Source of the DNA: DASXHZ01 sp036488085 | GTDB taxonomy: Bacteria > Acidobacteriota > Thermoanaerobaculia > Gp7-AA8 | NCBI GenBank assembly: GCA_036488085.1 | Contig: DASXHZ010000056.1 | Span: 1 to 51,541, forward strand | Direction of reading: 5' to 3' | DNA length: 51,541 nucleotides | Shown: piece after piece, positions 34,370 through 45,791 of the stretch | Layout: each line of letters begins with the position of its first letter | How positions within the stretch are numbered: the first letter of the stretch is position 1 | The notes under the pieces: model-generated | Databases searched by the model: none | Told to the model about the DNA's origin: nothing | The model's input: only the letters and a program-made list of their open reading frames with translations | Position numbers and translations under genes: made by a program

Positions 34370-35481
34370 TCGATCCCCATCTTCGCGCACCAGTCGCGAT
34401 ACGCGAACGGCGAGATCTCGCTCGGCTTGATCTCGCTGCGGCCGCCCCAGAAGACGTTCGTGTAAAGCACCGGAATCCCGATGCTTTCGAGATGCTCGTC
34501 GATCGCGCGTTTGTGCGCGAGCACCGTCTCCCGCTCCGTCCCGTGCGCCACCGCCATGATGTTGACCTGGCGGAACTCCTCGCCGCCTTCGCGCCAGTAG
34601 CAGTGCGTCAGGATGTGGAAGCGGCCGACCTCGCGTCCCGCCTCGATCTCGCGGCCCTTCGGAACGGCCCAATGAAAGAGCGCGTTGAAGCGCGTGACAC
34701 GGTCGCCGGTGGCGAGCGTCTTCACGTGCTCGAGGAACGTCGAGAAGCGGCCGATTACGCCACGCTTGTTGAGCGCCTCCGCCACTTCGTAGAACGTCTC
34801 GAGCGGCACGCCGGCCTCGCTTGCGCGCTTCTGCCAGACGTCGCGGACGATCTCCTCCGGCTCCAGCTCGCGCTTCAGCGCCGTCAGCACGCGCCATTCG
34901 AGGTCGCTCAGCTCCGCTTTGGCGGTGTCCTTTGCCTCCGCCAGCTCATCCGACTTCGAGCCGGGCTCCATCCCTTTGCGACGGACGTGGCCGACGCCGA
35001 GGGCGAAGATGCGGTTGGCGGGCATGACGCGGAAATGCTCGGCGCCGGTCATGCGCGCGAGTGCCTCACAATGCTTCTCGATCGAGTAGCCCTGCGGGAC
35101 CTTGACTGTCGTCCAGAGGCGGTACGACGCGCCGGGCGTCGCCGGATCGGCGCTGCGGATGACCACGTGTCCGCTGAACGGGTCGTCCTTCACCATGAAG
35201 TCGAACGCCGCGTCGAGCTTGTCGTTCGGGTACACCCACGCGACGAGCGCCCCCTCGGCGAGGTTCGTCGCCATGAGCGTCTGGCGCACGCGGCGGATCG
35301 TCCCGGCGCGCAGCATCGCCCGGATCCGCTCCATCACCGTCTCGACGTCGACGCCCGAGTTCGCCGCGATCTCGCCGAACGGATCGCGGACGAATCCTTT
35401 GATCTGGTCTTCCGAGACCGCGAGGATCTTCGCGTTGACCGGTTCGGTATGGGCGATGGGCGTTTCGGCGACCTGGGACAT
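34366..35481 (-). CDS. Two-domain AsnC/Lrp-like protein (siroheme decarboxylase-like)
   Basis: 371 residues made of two AsnC-like halves, each a winged HTH followed by a RAM-like domain: the first about 20-170, the second about 190-360. RRVRQTLMATNLAEGALVAW and IGRFSTFLEHV with FNALFHWAVPKG recall AhbA and AhbB, the two subunits of siroheme decarboxylase, here in one chain. Classical AhbB His residues cannot be confirmed by eye, so a regulator of the Lrp kind remains possible. It is divergent from metH; the metH promoter lies just upstream of its start. Confidence 0.65.
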   Translation of the reverse strand: MSQVAETPIAHTEPVNAKILAVSEDQIKGFVRDPFGEIAANSGVDVETVMERIRAMLRAGTIRRVRQTLMATNLAEGALVAWVYPNDKLDAAFDFMVKDDPFSGHVVIRSADPATPGASYRLWTTVKVPQGYSIEKHCEALARMTGAEHFRVMPANRIFALGVGHVRRKGMEPGSKSDELAEAKDTAKAELSDLEWRVLTALKRELEPEEIVRDVWQKRASEAGVPLETFYEVAEALNKRGVIGRFSTFLEHVKTLATGDRVTRFNALFHWAVPKGREIEAGREVGRFHILTHCYWREGGEEFRQVNIMAVAHGTERETVLAHKRAIDEHLESIGIPVLYTNVFWGGRSEIKPSEISPFAYRDWCAKMGID

Positions 35482-35484
35482 GAA

Positions 35485-35514
35485 TTGACAATATCAGATG
35501 AAACGGCGTAGCCT
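35485..35514 (+). promoter_or_regulatory. Probable sigma-70 promoter of metH
   Basis: A perfect -35 box TTGACA is at 35485-35490. After 18 bases a weak -10 (TAGCCT) is at 35509-35514. Transcription would begin near 35520, immediately before the aptamer, which supports the assignment. Confidence 0.6.
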
Positions 35515-35521
35515 CGCCGCA

Positions 35522-35577
35522 CTGGAGTGATTTGCGGGGCCGCTTGCAACCAGGATAAAAAAAGCTAAAGAGCCGGC
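35522..35577 (+). ncRNA. SAM-II riboswitch aptamer upstream of metH
   Basis: P1 is CTGG 35522-35525 with CCAG 35550-35553. The conserved segments of the SAM-II class occur in the right order: GATTT at 35529, TTGCA at 35544, GATAAA at 35554 and GCTAAA at 35564. The pseudoknot is made by GCCG 35539-35542 with CGGC 35574-35577. SAM binding stabilises that pseudoknot. Sitting before methionine synthase it would reduce expression when SAM is plentiful. Confidence 0.85.
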
Positions 35578-35602
35578 AGTAACCGACGTTCGACTCGACG
35601 CG

Positions 35603-35636
35603 GCCCCGCGAATGATTCGCGGGGCTTTTTGTTTTT
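35603..35636 (+). terminator. Riboswitch expression platform: terminator with competing antiterminator
   Basis: The stem GCCCCGCGAA at 35603-35612 pairs with TTCGCGGGGC at 35616-35625 around loop TGA, followed by TTTTTGTTTTT. The segment 35600-35609 (GCGGCCCCGC) is also a perfect complement of 35534-35543 (GCGGGGCCGC) in the aptamer loop. When the aptamer is unfolded that pairing forms an antiterminator; when SAM holds the aptamer, the terminator can form. Confidence 0.88.
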
Positions 35637-35659
35637 GGTAGACGTTTTTGGAGACCGTA

Positions 35660-39304
<3,645 letters not shown>

Positions 39305-39315
39305 GGGAACGGGCC

Positions 39316-39777
39316 TCAGCGGAGCCCGCTGACCTGGCGGATCACGACGTTCTGCAACCCACCTTCCGCCGTGTCGTAGACCGATATCACGCGGATCGTC
39401 ACCGGCTCGTTCGATCCCGTCACGTTGTTTCCCGTGTTCACCGCGGACACCGTGAATTCGACCGAGTCGCTGGCGCCGGGCGGCAGCGCCACGTTGAATG
39501 GAACCGATGACTGCCGCACGATGTATCCGCCCGCCTCGCCGACGCTCGACACCTCCACCCGCTTCAGCGTGATCTGGATCGCCGCGCGATTGGTCACCGA
39601 CATGCGGAAGCTCACCGGAATGCTGCCGGTCACGTACTCCGCCGCCCCCGGCATCGTACTCGTCTGATCGAGCTTCACCTCGGGATTGGGGATCTTGTTC
39701 CCCGCGGTGTGGTTCGACGCACACGCAACGACCAGCAGAAGGGCTACGGCACCGGCAAGTTTTTTCATAATCCTCAC
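39316..39777 (-). CDS. Lipoprotein of unknown function
   Basis: 153 residues from a GTG (an ATG at 39768 is the alternative). The lipobox VVACAS gives a lipidated Cys near residue 19. The mature part is an all-beta domain (FRMSVTNRAAIQITLKRVEV, FNVALPPGASDSVEFTVS) like the fibronectin or LEA-type folds of periplasmic lipoproteins. The start overlaps the stop of the TPR gene by GTGA, so it is cotranslated with it and possibly with speA. Confidence 0.75.
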   Translation of the reverse strand: MRIMKKLAGAVALLLVVACASNHTAGNKIPNPEVKLDQTSTMPGAAEYVTGSIPVSFRMSVTNRAAIQITLKRVEVSSVGEAGGYIVRQSSVPFNVALPPGASDSVEFTVSAVNTGNNVTGSNEPVTIRVISVYDTAEGGLQNVVIRQVSGLR

Positions 39778-40700
39778 TTCACGTAATTCAGCATCTCTTT
39801 CGCGGTCGCGACGTCGCGGCCGGTAGGAGCGAGCTCGATGTACTTCGAAAGGTTCGTCTTCGCCTCGGCATTCTTGCCGGCGCGGACGTAGATCATGCCG
39901 AGCTCGTAGTACGCCGGCGCGAACTTGTCGTCCGCGGCAATCGCCTGCTTGAGCAGCGGCTCCGCCTCACCGTCCTTCTGCTGGTTGATCAACTTCGCGG
40001 CGTCGTTGAAGAGCACCGACGGGTTCGCCGGCATCTTCTTCTTGTACTCCGCCGCCTTCGCCGTATCGCCGGTGGCGCTGTACGCGTCGAAGAGCACCGC
40101 CGCCATGTCGGTGTTGTCCGTGTCGTACTCCAGGACCTTGTTCGCCGAGGCGATCGCCTTTGGGTAATCCTTCTTGCGGAGATAGAGAGTGGCGAGCGCC
40201 TGATGGCCGGCGATGAACTCCGGCTTTGCGGCCACCGCCTCTTCCATCTTCGCGATCGCCTCGTCGATCTTGCCCTGGTTCGCGAGCTGCGCGCCTTCGT
40301 TGAAGGCGGCTACCGCGGGATCGGCCTTCGGCGGCGCGGCCTTCGGCGTCTCGGCGGTCATCGGCGCGAGCTCGATGTCCTTCTTGTTCGGCTCGCCGAG
40401 CTTCAGCTTCACGTCGTTGAACGTCTGCGACTGATGCCCCGGCGCGGCGTAGACGATGTCGTACTTGATCGTCCCGTCGAGGACGAAGATCGCGTAGCTG
40501 CCGTCCTTGTCGATCTTGTAGTCCTGCTTGAACGAGCGGCCGGCGCCTTTCACCGACGTCATCAGAATCGTCGCGCCCGGAATCGGCTCCTTCGTGACGG
40601 CGTCGACGACCTTTCCATTGATGCGCGCCTCACCGACCGCAAACAGATTCGCCGCGGTCCCGAGCACCACCATCAACGTCAGCGCGAAAGTTCTCCGCAT
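39774..40700 (-). CDS. Secreted protein with CarboxypepD_reg-like domain and TPRs
   Basis: 308 residues with a signal peptide (ALTLMVVLGTAANLFAVG). Residues about 25-110 form a carboxypeptidase-regulatory-like beta domain (INGKVVDAVTKEPIPGATILM, GSYAIFVLDG). An Ala/Pro linker follows, then TPRs (FNEGAQLANQGKIDEAIAKM; AYYELGMIYVRAGKNAEAK). Periplasmic scaffold or binding protein. AGGAG precedes the ATG by eight bases. Follows speA by about 22 bases. Confidence 0.8.
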   Translation of the reverse strand: MRRTFALTLMVVLGTAANLFAVGEARINGKVVDAVTKEPIPGATILMTSVKGAGRSFKQDYKIDKDGSYAIFVLDGTIKYDIVYAAPGHQSQTFNDVKLKLGEPNKKDIELAPMTAETPKAAPPKADPAVAAFNEGAQLANQGKIDEAIAKMEEAVAAKPEFIAGHQALATLYLRKKDYPKAIASANKVLEYDTDNTDMAAVLFDAYSATGDTAKAAEYKKKMPANPSVLFNDAAKLINQQKDGEAEPLLKQAIAADDKFAPAYYELGMIYVRAGKNAEAKTNLSKYIELAPTGRDVATAKEMLNYVK

Positions 40701-40722
40701 GTGTTTTCTCCTGTAGTTGAGA

Positions 40723-42672
40723 TCACTTGTCGAAACTCAGATAGGTCTGGTCCTTCAGTCCGCGCTCGTAATCCTGCAGGAGCCGCATCCCTTCGGTCGG
40801 CTTGAGACGGTCGGCCTTGATGGCGGCGTCGATCTGCGACTTCATCCGCTTCTCCATGTCGCGCCCGTCGTACTGCGTCATCGCCAGCACGTCGCCGATC
40901 GACTGTCCCGGGATCTCCTCTTCGATGTAGAAGCCGCTCTCCTCGTCCTGGTCGAGGAAGACATGCACCTCGTTCACGCGGCCGAAGAGGTTGTGGATGT
41001 CGCCCATGATGTCCTGGTAGGCGCCGGTGAGGAAGATGCCGAGGTAGTACGGCTCGCCGTTGCGGACCTCGTGGAGCGGGAGCGTCTCGCGGACGTCGTT
41101 GAAGTCGATGTACTTCGAGACCTTGCCGTCCGAGTCGCACGTGATGTCGACCAGCGTCGACTCGAGCTGCGGGCGTTGATTGAGGCGATGGATCGGAGCG
41201 ATCGGGAAGAGCTGTCCGAGTGCCCAGTGGTCGAGCAGCGACTGGAAGACCGAGAAGTTGCAGAGGTGCTGGTCGGCGAGCTCGATCTTGAGGTCGCGCA
41301 GGTCCTCCGGCACCTCCTCGGCGTCCAACTCCTTCACGAGCGACTGCATCCGCTCGGCGATCTCCCAATAGTCCGACTCGACGCGCGCCTTCACGTCGAG
41401 CGAGAGGAGCCCGAACTCGAACATCGTCTGCACCTGTTCCTTGATCTGCTGCAGGTCGTGCCACGACTCGTTCAGGTTCGCCTCGTTCAGGCGGCGGTCG
41501 ATGTCCTCGATCTCGCGGATCAGCTTGTGGTTCGCCGTCTTCACGACCCGCGGCTCCAGCGGCGTCTTCTCGATCGCGCCGAACGCCTGGACCACCAGCA
41601 CCGAGTGGTGCGCGACGATGGCACGGCCCGACTCCGAGACGATGTTCGGATGCGGGACCTTCTCGTCGTCGCAGACGTCGCCGATGTTGTAGACGATGTC
41701 GCTCGCATACTCCTCGAGCGTGTAGTTCATCGAGGAGTGGAACTCCGAACGTGAGCCGTCGTAGTCGATCGCCAGCCCGCCGCCGACGTCGAGGTACTCC
41801 AGCGGGTGGCCCATCTTGTAGAGCTTCGCGTAGTACATCGCCGCCTCGCGAACGGCACGCTTGATGGTCAGGATGTCAGGGATCTGCGAGCCGATGTGGA
41901 AGTGGAGCAGCTTGAACGCCGACTCCATCTTCGCCTCGGCCAGGATCTCGATCGCTTCCAGGATCTCAGCGGTCGAGAGGCCGAACTTCGCGTGCTCGCC
42001 GCCCGACGTCGCCCACTTCCCTTTTCCCTTCGTGAGGAGGCGGACGCGGATGCCGATCCACGGCTCGACGTTCATTTCCGCGGCGATCTGCGCGATGGCG
42101 CGGATCTCCGACAGCTTCTCGGCGATCAGGATGACTTTCTTCCCGAGCTTGCGGCCGAGCATCGCCATCCGGATGTAGGTCGCGTCTTTGTATCCGTTGC
42201 AGACGAGGAGCGAGTCGGGATCCTGGTGCATCGCGAGCCCGGCGAAAATCTCCGGCTTCGAGCCGACTTCCAGGCCGTAGTTGAACGGCTTGCCGGCGTC
42301 GAGGATCTCCTCGACCACCTCGCGGAGCTGGTTGACCTTGATCGGGAAGACGCCGCGATAGGAGCCGCGGTAGTTGTTCTCCGCGATGGCACGGTTGAAC
42401 GCGTTGTTCAGTGTCTCGACGCGATGCCGGAGCAGGTCCTGGAACCGGATCAGGATCGGCGTGTCGAGATTGAGCGACGCCGCCTCACGCACCACATCGA
42501 GGATCGGAATCGAGATGCCGCGGTCCTGCGAAGGCGCCACCGCCATGTCGCCGTTCGTCGTGACGCCGAAATACCCGGCGCCCCACCGATCGATCATGTA
42601 CAGCGCCGTCGAGTCCTCGATCGACCACTGATCCTGACTCTGCGGCGGAACGATTTCGGGAGCCGTGCTCAC
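40723..42672 (-). CDS. speA: Biosynthetic arginine decarboxylase
   Basis: 649 residues from a GTG. PLP-dependent enzyme converting arginine to agmatine for polyamine synthesis. The N-terminal WSIEDSTALYMIDRWG, the PLP Lys112 in GVFPIKVNQ, EVGSKPEIFAGLAMH, HFHIGSQIPDI, and YLDVGGGLAIDYDGS are all typical. The last third has the helical and beta domains of SpeA. With arcA in the same window the cell has two competing uses of arginine. Upstream of its start lies a large repeat array. Confidence 0.96.
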   Translation of the reverse strand: MSTAPEIVPPQSQDQWSIEDSTALYMIDRWGAGYFGVTTNGDMAVAPSQDRGISIPILDVVREAASLNLDTPILIRFQDLLRHRVETLNNAFNRAIAENNYRGSYRGVFPIKVNQLREVVEEILDAGKPFNYGLEVGSKPEIFAGLAMHQDPDSLLVCNGYKDATYIRMAMLGRKLGKKVILIAEKLSEIRAIAQIAAEMNVEPWIGIRVRLLTKGKGKWATSGGEHAKFGLSTAEILEAIEILAEAKMESAFKLLHFHIGSQIPDILTIKRAVREAAMYYAKLYKMGHPLEYLDVGGGLAIDYDGSRSEFHSSMNYTLEEYASDIVYNIGDVCDDEKVPHPNIVSESGRAIVAHHSVLVVQAFGAIEKTPLEPRVVKTANHKLIREIEDIDRRLNEANLNESWHDLQQIKEQVQTMFEFGLLSLDVKARVESDYWEIAERMQSLVKELDAEEVPEDLRDLKIELADQHLCNFSVFQSLLDHWALGQLFPIAPIHRLNQRPQLESTLVDITCDSDGKVSKYIDFNDVRETLPLHEVRNGEPYYLGIFLTGAYQDIMGDIHNLFGRVNEVHVFLDQDEESGFYIEEEIPGQSIGDVLAMTQYDGRDMEKRMKSQIDAAIKADRLKPTEGMRLLQDYERGLKDQTYLSFDK

Positions 42673-42694
42673 GCCGCGAAGAATAGAACAGATT

Positions 42695-43110
42695 TAGAGC
42701 GCAGAGGGCAGAGCGCAGAGGGGCAGAGCGCGGAGCGCAGAGGGCGGAGCGCGGAGGGCAGAGCGCGGAGGGCAGAGCGCAGAGGGCAGAGCGCGGAGGG
42801 CAGAGCGCAGAGGGCAGAGCGCGGAGGGCAGAGCGCGGAGGGCAGAGCGCAGAGGGCAGAGCGCGGAGCGCAGAGGGCAGAGCGCGGAGCGCAGAGGGCA
42901 GAGCGCGGAGCGCAGAGCGCAGAGGGCGGAGCGCAGAGCGCAGAGGGCGGAGCGCAGAGGGCAGAGGGCAGAGCGCAGAGGGCGGAGCGCAGAGGGCGGA
43001 GCGCAGAGGCCGCGATCGCTTGACGGCACTTTCTGCGCTCTGCGCTCTCCGCTCTGCGCTCTCCGCTCCGCGCTCTGCGCTCTGCGCTCTGCGCTCTCCG
43101 CTCTGCGCTC
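42695..43110. repeat. Long foldback array, GAGCGCAGAG-type units
   Basis: Left arm 42695-43008: about 25 units built from AGAGCGCAG, AGAGGGC and AGAGCGCGG. A unique centre of about 20 bases (GCCGCGATCGCTTGACGGCA region, 43008-43031). Right arm 43032-43110: TCTGCGCTC and TCTCCGCTC units. It separates the start of speA from the end of the GrdB-like gene and includes that gene's stop codon. Long open frames on both strands here (RSALCPL repeats) are artefacts. Confidence 0.95.
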
Positions 43111-43789
43111 AGGGTTCCTTCGTGATCACTCGTCCCGGCGGCGTGTCCTGGACGAACATCTCGAGAGCGGTCTGGAGCACACGTTTGTGGAACGACCGGT
43201 CGTCCGCCTTTCCGAGGATGCGGCCGATCGAGCTCCCTTCGAACGTCATCGCGCGCGGCGGGCGGACCGACTCCGTCGCGGCCGGAGACGCGCTGAGGAT
43301 CAGCGTCGGGATCCCGCGCGCCTCGATCTCGCGCGCCATGTTGCCGATCGAACGGTGGCACGTCTCCGGGCAGCCGGCGGTCAGCAGCACGAGCTTCGTC
43401 TTCGAGCGTTCGATCTTGTCCGCCAGCTCGGGAAAGGTCTGCTCGTACAGATCGCGCAGCCGCGTCGTGAAGCCGTAGCTGTAATTCTCCGGATTCACGC
43501 CGGCGATGAAGCCTTCGCTCGCGAGCTCGCGCAGCGTGTCGATCGGGAAGACGATGTTCGGATCGCCATCCGCCTCGGCGTGATCGTAGTGATGGTGCGC
43601 GATCTTCAGCGACTTCGCCTCGGCATCCGCCGGAATGACGCGATACGTGATGTCGCCCGGATCCTCGGTCGGAAACGACTCCTGCCCGGAGGCGTAAACG
43701 CCGGTCGCCGACACCAGCGCCACGATGGCGTGCGACAGCGTCTTGTCGTACGGCGTGAAGGGAACGCAACGGCGGGCGATATTCAGCAT
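43109..43789 (-). CDS. Glycine/D-proline reductase B-like protein
   Basis: 226 residues. SLKIAHHHYDHAEADGD, PIDTLRELASEGFI, YGFTTRLRDLYE and VLLTAGCPETCHRSIG follow the pattern of the glycine/sarcosine/betaine/D-proline reductase selenoprotein B family. In several relatives the motif near TAGCPETC has Sec; here both positions are Cys (TGC). These short stand-alone members lack the companion subunits of Stickland reductases and their function is unknown. It lies 30 bases upstream, in map order, from the Sec peroxiredoxin, same strand, with prx transcribed first towards it. Confidence 0.75.
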   Translation of the reverse strand: MLNIARRCVPFTPYDKTLSHAIVALVSATGVYASGQESFPTEDPGDITYRVIPADAEAKSLKIAHHHYDHAEADGDPNIVFPIDTLRELASEGFIAGVNPENYSYGFTTRLRDLYEQTFPELADKIERSKTKLVLLTAGCPETCHRSIGNMAREIEARGIPTLILSASPAATESVRPPRAMTFEGSSIGRILGKADDRSFHKRVLQTALEMFVQDTPPGRVITKEP

Positions 43790-43819
43790 CGATCACCCGC
43801 CGTCGTTTGACACATGGCC

Positions 43820-44329
43820 CTACTGCAAGTCGCGCAGAACGTCGAGGACCTGTGAGTTCTCAGGTGCCTCGCCGATGTTGTGGACGTCGATGTAGCGGAC
43901 GACGCCCTGCTTGTCGACCACCACGATGGCGCGCTCGCAGTGGCCGCCTTCTTCTTTCCAGACTCCATACTTTTTCGAGACTTCACCCTTCGGATGGAAG
44001 TCGGCGAGCAACGGATACCGCGAGATGCCGCCGAGCGACTTTGCGAATGCGACGTGGCTGGGAACGCTGTCTACCGAAATGCCCACGACCTGGGCGTCAT
44101 ACCGTTCAAAGTCGGCCATCTCGGCCTCATATCCCGGCATCTGAACCGTTCAGACAGGTGTCCAGTCCAGCGGGTAGAAGACCATGACGACGTTCTTCTT
44201 CCCGCGAGCCTCGCTGAGCGTGAACTTCTCTTTGTCGCGGTGGCCCGTCAACGTGAAGTCGGGTGCTGGATCGCCGACTTTCAGCGTCGAAGTGCTGTCC
44301 GCAACGGACGTTCTTCCGACTGCAACCAT
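43820..44329 (-). CDS. Peroxiredoxin, probable selenoprotein (in-frame TGA at Sec60)
   Basis: 169 residues if the TGA at 44150-44152 is read as selenocysteine. The frame is otherwise open from the ATG at 44329 (AAGGAGG six bases upstream) to 43820. VGDPAPDFTLTG and VVMVFYPLDWTPV lead up to the TGA, then TVQMPGYEAEMADFERYDA follows. The TGA sits exactly where the peroxidatic Cys of AhpC/TSA peroxiredoxins belongs (TPV-C-T). Another Cys is at 131 (GGHCERA). No other Cys precedes the TGA. Sec-containing peroxiredoxins (PrxU type) are known in anaerobes. The alternative is a Cys-to-stop mutation. The enzyme would reduce peroxides. Downstream is a GrdB-like gene. Confidence 0.85.
44114..44126 (-). 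promoter_or_regulatory. Candidate bacterial SECIS hairpin
   Basis: On the transcript, 24-36 bases after the TGA lies GGCC-GAGAT-GGCC, a stem of four pairs with a five-base loop starting with G. The distance from UGA to the loop (27 bases) and the G at loop start fit the bacterial SECIS rule (loop 16-37 bases downstream, G in the first two positions). A second hairpin CTGA-ACGGT-TCAG spans the TGA itself. SelB would bind the loop. Confidence 0.6.
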
Positions 44330-44342
44330 GTAGATCCTCCTT

Positions 44343-44473
44343 GAGGTTTCGAGGTTTCGAGGTTTCGGGGTTTCGGGGTTTCGAGGTTTCGAGGTTTCGA
44401 GGTTTCGAGGTTGCGGGGTGACGGGTTCGCACCGTACCGCAACCCCGTAACCCCGAAACCCCGTAACCCCGCG
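44343..44473. repeat. Foldback array, GGTTTCGA 8-bp unit
   Basis: Left arm 44343-44430 with GGTTTCGA and GGTTTCGG units, right arm 44437-44473 with CCCGTAAC and CCCGAAAC units. It starts 13 bases before the prx ATG, just beyond its Shine-Dalgarno. The unit is related to the arrays at 1, 15964 and 51090. Confidence 0.95.
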
Positions 44474-44512
44474 TATCCGACAACTGCCAACGGTCGCGGA
44501 TTCTATCCACAA

Positions 44513-44737
44513 TCAAGGCTCCGAAGAATCACTCTTCGTCGAGTCACTCTTCTGGTCGTTCGCCTCGCGGGCCGCTTCGTTGGTCTCTTTCGTCTTCTCG
44601 TTCAATTTCTTTGCCGTCTCCTTCGCCTTCTCGATGGCGCGGATCTCCTCCGGCTTCTGCGGCGCTTCCGCCGCTTTCTTCTGCCCGCATGCGGCGAGCG
44701 CGACGACGGCCGTGAGAGCGATTGCCAGGTTCTTCAT
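44513..44737 (-). CDS. Small lipoprotein with charged coiled-coil
   Basis: 74 residues. MKNLAIALTAVVALAACGQKK has a lipobox (LAAC) with Cys17 lipidated. The remainder is rich in Lys, Glu, Ala and Thr (IRAIEKAKETAKKLNEKTKE) and should form a single long helix, like small Lpp-type or entericidin-type outer membrane lipoproteins. Function unknown. Divergent from hslO with 39 bases between starts. Confidence 0.8.
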   Translation of the reverse strand: MKNLAIALTAVVALAACGQKKAAEAPQKPEEIRAIEKAKETAKKLNEKTKETNEAAREANDQKSDSTKSDSSEP

Positions 44738-44776
44738 CGAAACAATTGCATCACACTTGCTGTTGGGCACGGGACC

Positions 44777-45646
44777 ATGGACGACAGGCTCATTCAGGGG
44801 ATGGCGTGCGGCGGCGACTTCCGCATCCTCGCCGCGGAGACGACGCGGACCGTCGAGACGGCGCGCGAGATCCTCGATCTCGCTCCGGTCGCCGCCGACG
44901 CCCTCGGCCGCGCGCTGACCGGCTCGCTCCTCCTGGCGCGCCTCCTCGACAAGAACATCAAGAACCAATACGTCACCCTCCGCTTCGAAGGCGACGGCCC
45001 GCTCGGAATCGTCATCGCCGAGGGGACGGTGGCCGGCGGCGCGAGAGGGTTTGTCGGCAATCCGGCGCCACCCGATCCGACGCTCGACGTCAGCCGCGGC
45101 ATCGGCAACGGAAGGCTCACCGTCGTCCGCGGCACGCCGCCGTCCGGCAAACCGTACACCTCGCAGCTCACCCTCGGCGGCGGCGGAGTGGCGCAGGAGA
45201 TCACCCGCTATCTCATGACCTCGGAGCAGATCGCCTCCGCCGTCCTCCTCGGCGTCCTCAATCGCCGTGACGGTGTGGCGGCAGCCGGCGGCATCATCAT
45301 CCAGCGCTTCCCGCACACGACTCCCGAGGCGATCGAAGCGGTCGAAGCTCACATCAAAGAAGCGCCGCCACTCTCCACGATCATCGAGAAGATGCCGATC
45401 GAAGACGTCGTCGCGCAGGTCCTCCACGGCCTCGACTACAAACAGCTCGATCCGTCGTTCAACGTCCCGCTCGAGTACCGCTGTCCCTGCACCCGCGAAC
45501 GCGCCCTGGCGCCGCTCGCGCTCTTCGCCGACGACGAGCTCGACTCGATGATCAGCGAAGGAGGGCAGGAAGTGATCTGCCAGTTCTGCGGGCGCAAGTA
45601 CGCGTTCACCGCGGAGGAGATCTCACGCGCGAAGAACCGACCCTAA
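44777..45646 (+). CDS. hslO: Redox-regulated chaperone Hsp33
   Basis: 289 residues. Hsp33 is activated by oxidation when its zinc leaves. Zinc cysteines: C236-x-C238 (YRCPCTRE) and C268-x2-C271 (ICQFCGRK). GIVIAEGTVAGGARGFVGNP and QLTLGGGGVAQEITRYLMTSEQ are family motifs. Its neighbours include the Sec peroxiredoxin, so two oxidative stress genes are close, although they are divergently placed with the lipoprotein between them. Confidence 0.96.
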   Translation: MDDRLIQGMACGGDFRILAAETTRTVETAREILDLAPVAADALGRALTGSLLLARLLDKNIKNQYVTLRFEGDGPLGIVIAEGTVAGGARGFVGNPAPPDPTLDVSRGIGNGRLTVVRGTPPSGKPYTSQLTLGGGGVAQEITRYLMTSEQIASAVLLGVLNRRDGVAAAGGIIIQRFPHTTPEAIEAVEAHIKEAPPLSTIIEKMPIEDVVAQVLHGLDYKQLDPSFNVPLEYRCPCTRERALAPLALFADDELDSMISEGGQEVICQFCGRKYAFTAEEISRAKNRP

Positions 45647-45754
45647 CCGGAGCTTGAGGTTCGAGGTTCGAGGTTCGAATGAAGAGGTAAGAGGCGCACA
45701 GGCATCCTTCTTACTTCTTCCCTCGAACCTCGAACTTCGAACCTCAAGCTCCGG
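45647..45754. repeat. Foldback array, GGTTCGA 7-bp unit (terminator-like)
   Basis: Left arm 45647-45692 begins CCGGAGCTTGAGGTTCGA and includes three GGTTCGA units and AAGAGGTAAGAGG. Right arm 45703-45754 reads the complement and ends CAAGCTCCGG. The arms match nearly base for base over 45 bases. Probably ends the hslO transcript as a hairpin. Same unit as 17515. Confidence 0.95.
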
Positions 45755-45791
45755 TACGCGCTCGGGATAAACTGCAACGCGAGCAGACGAC

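Noticed and set aside
42694..43029. Repetitive RSALCPL/AERGAQSAEG proteins on both strands
   Set aside because: Product of the GAGCGCAGAG array; both strands are equally open.
43109..43789. GrdB-like gene as a second selenoprotein
   Set aside because: The frame has no TGA; both motif positions are TGC cysteines.
44150..44152. Reading the TGA simply as the end of a short protein, with a second gene from the ATG at 44140
   Set aside because: The two pieces are consecutive parts of one peroxiredoxin domain in the same frame, and the ATG at 44140 has no ribosome binding site.
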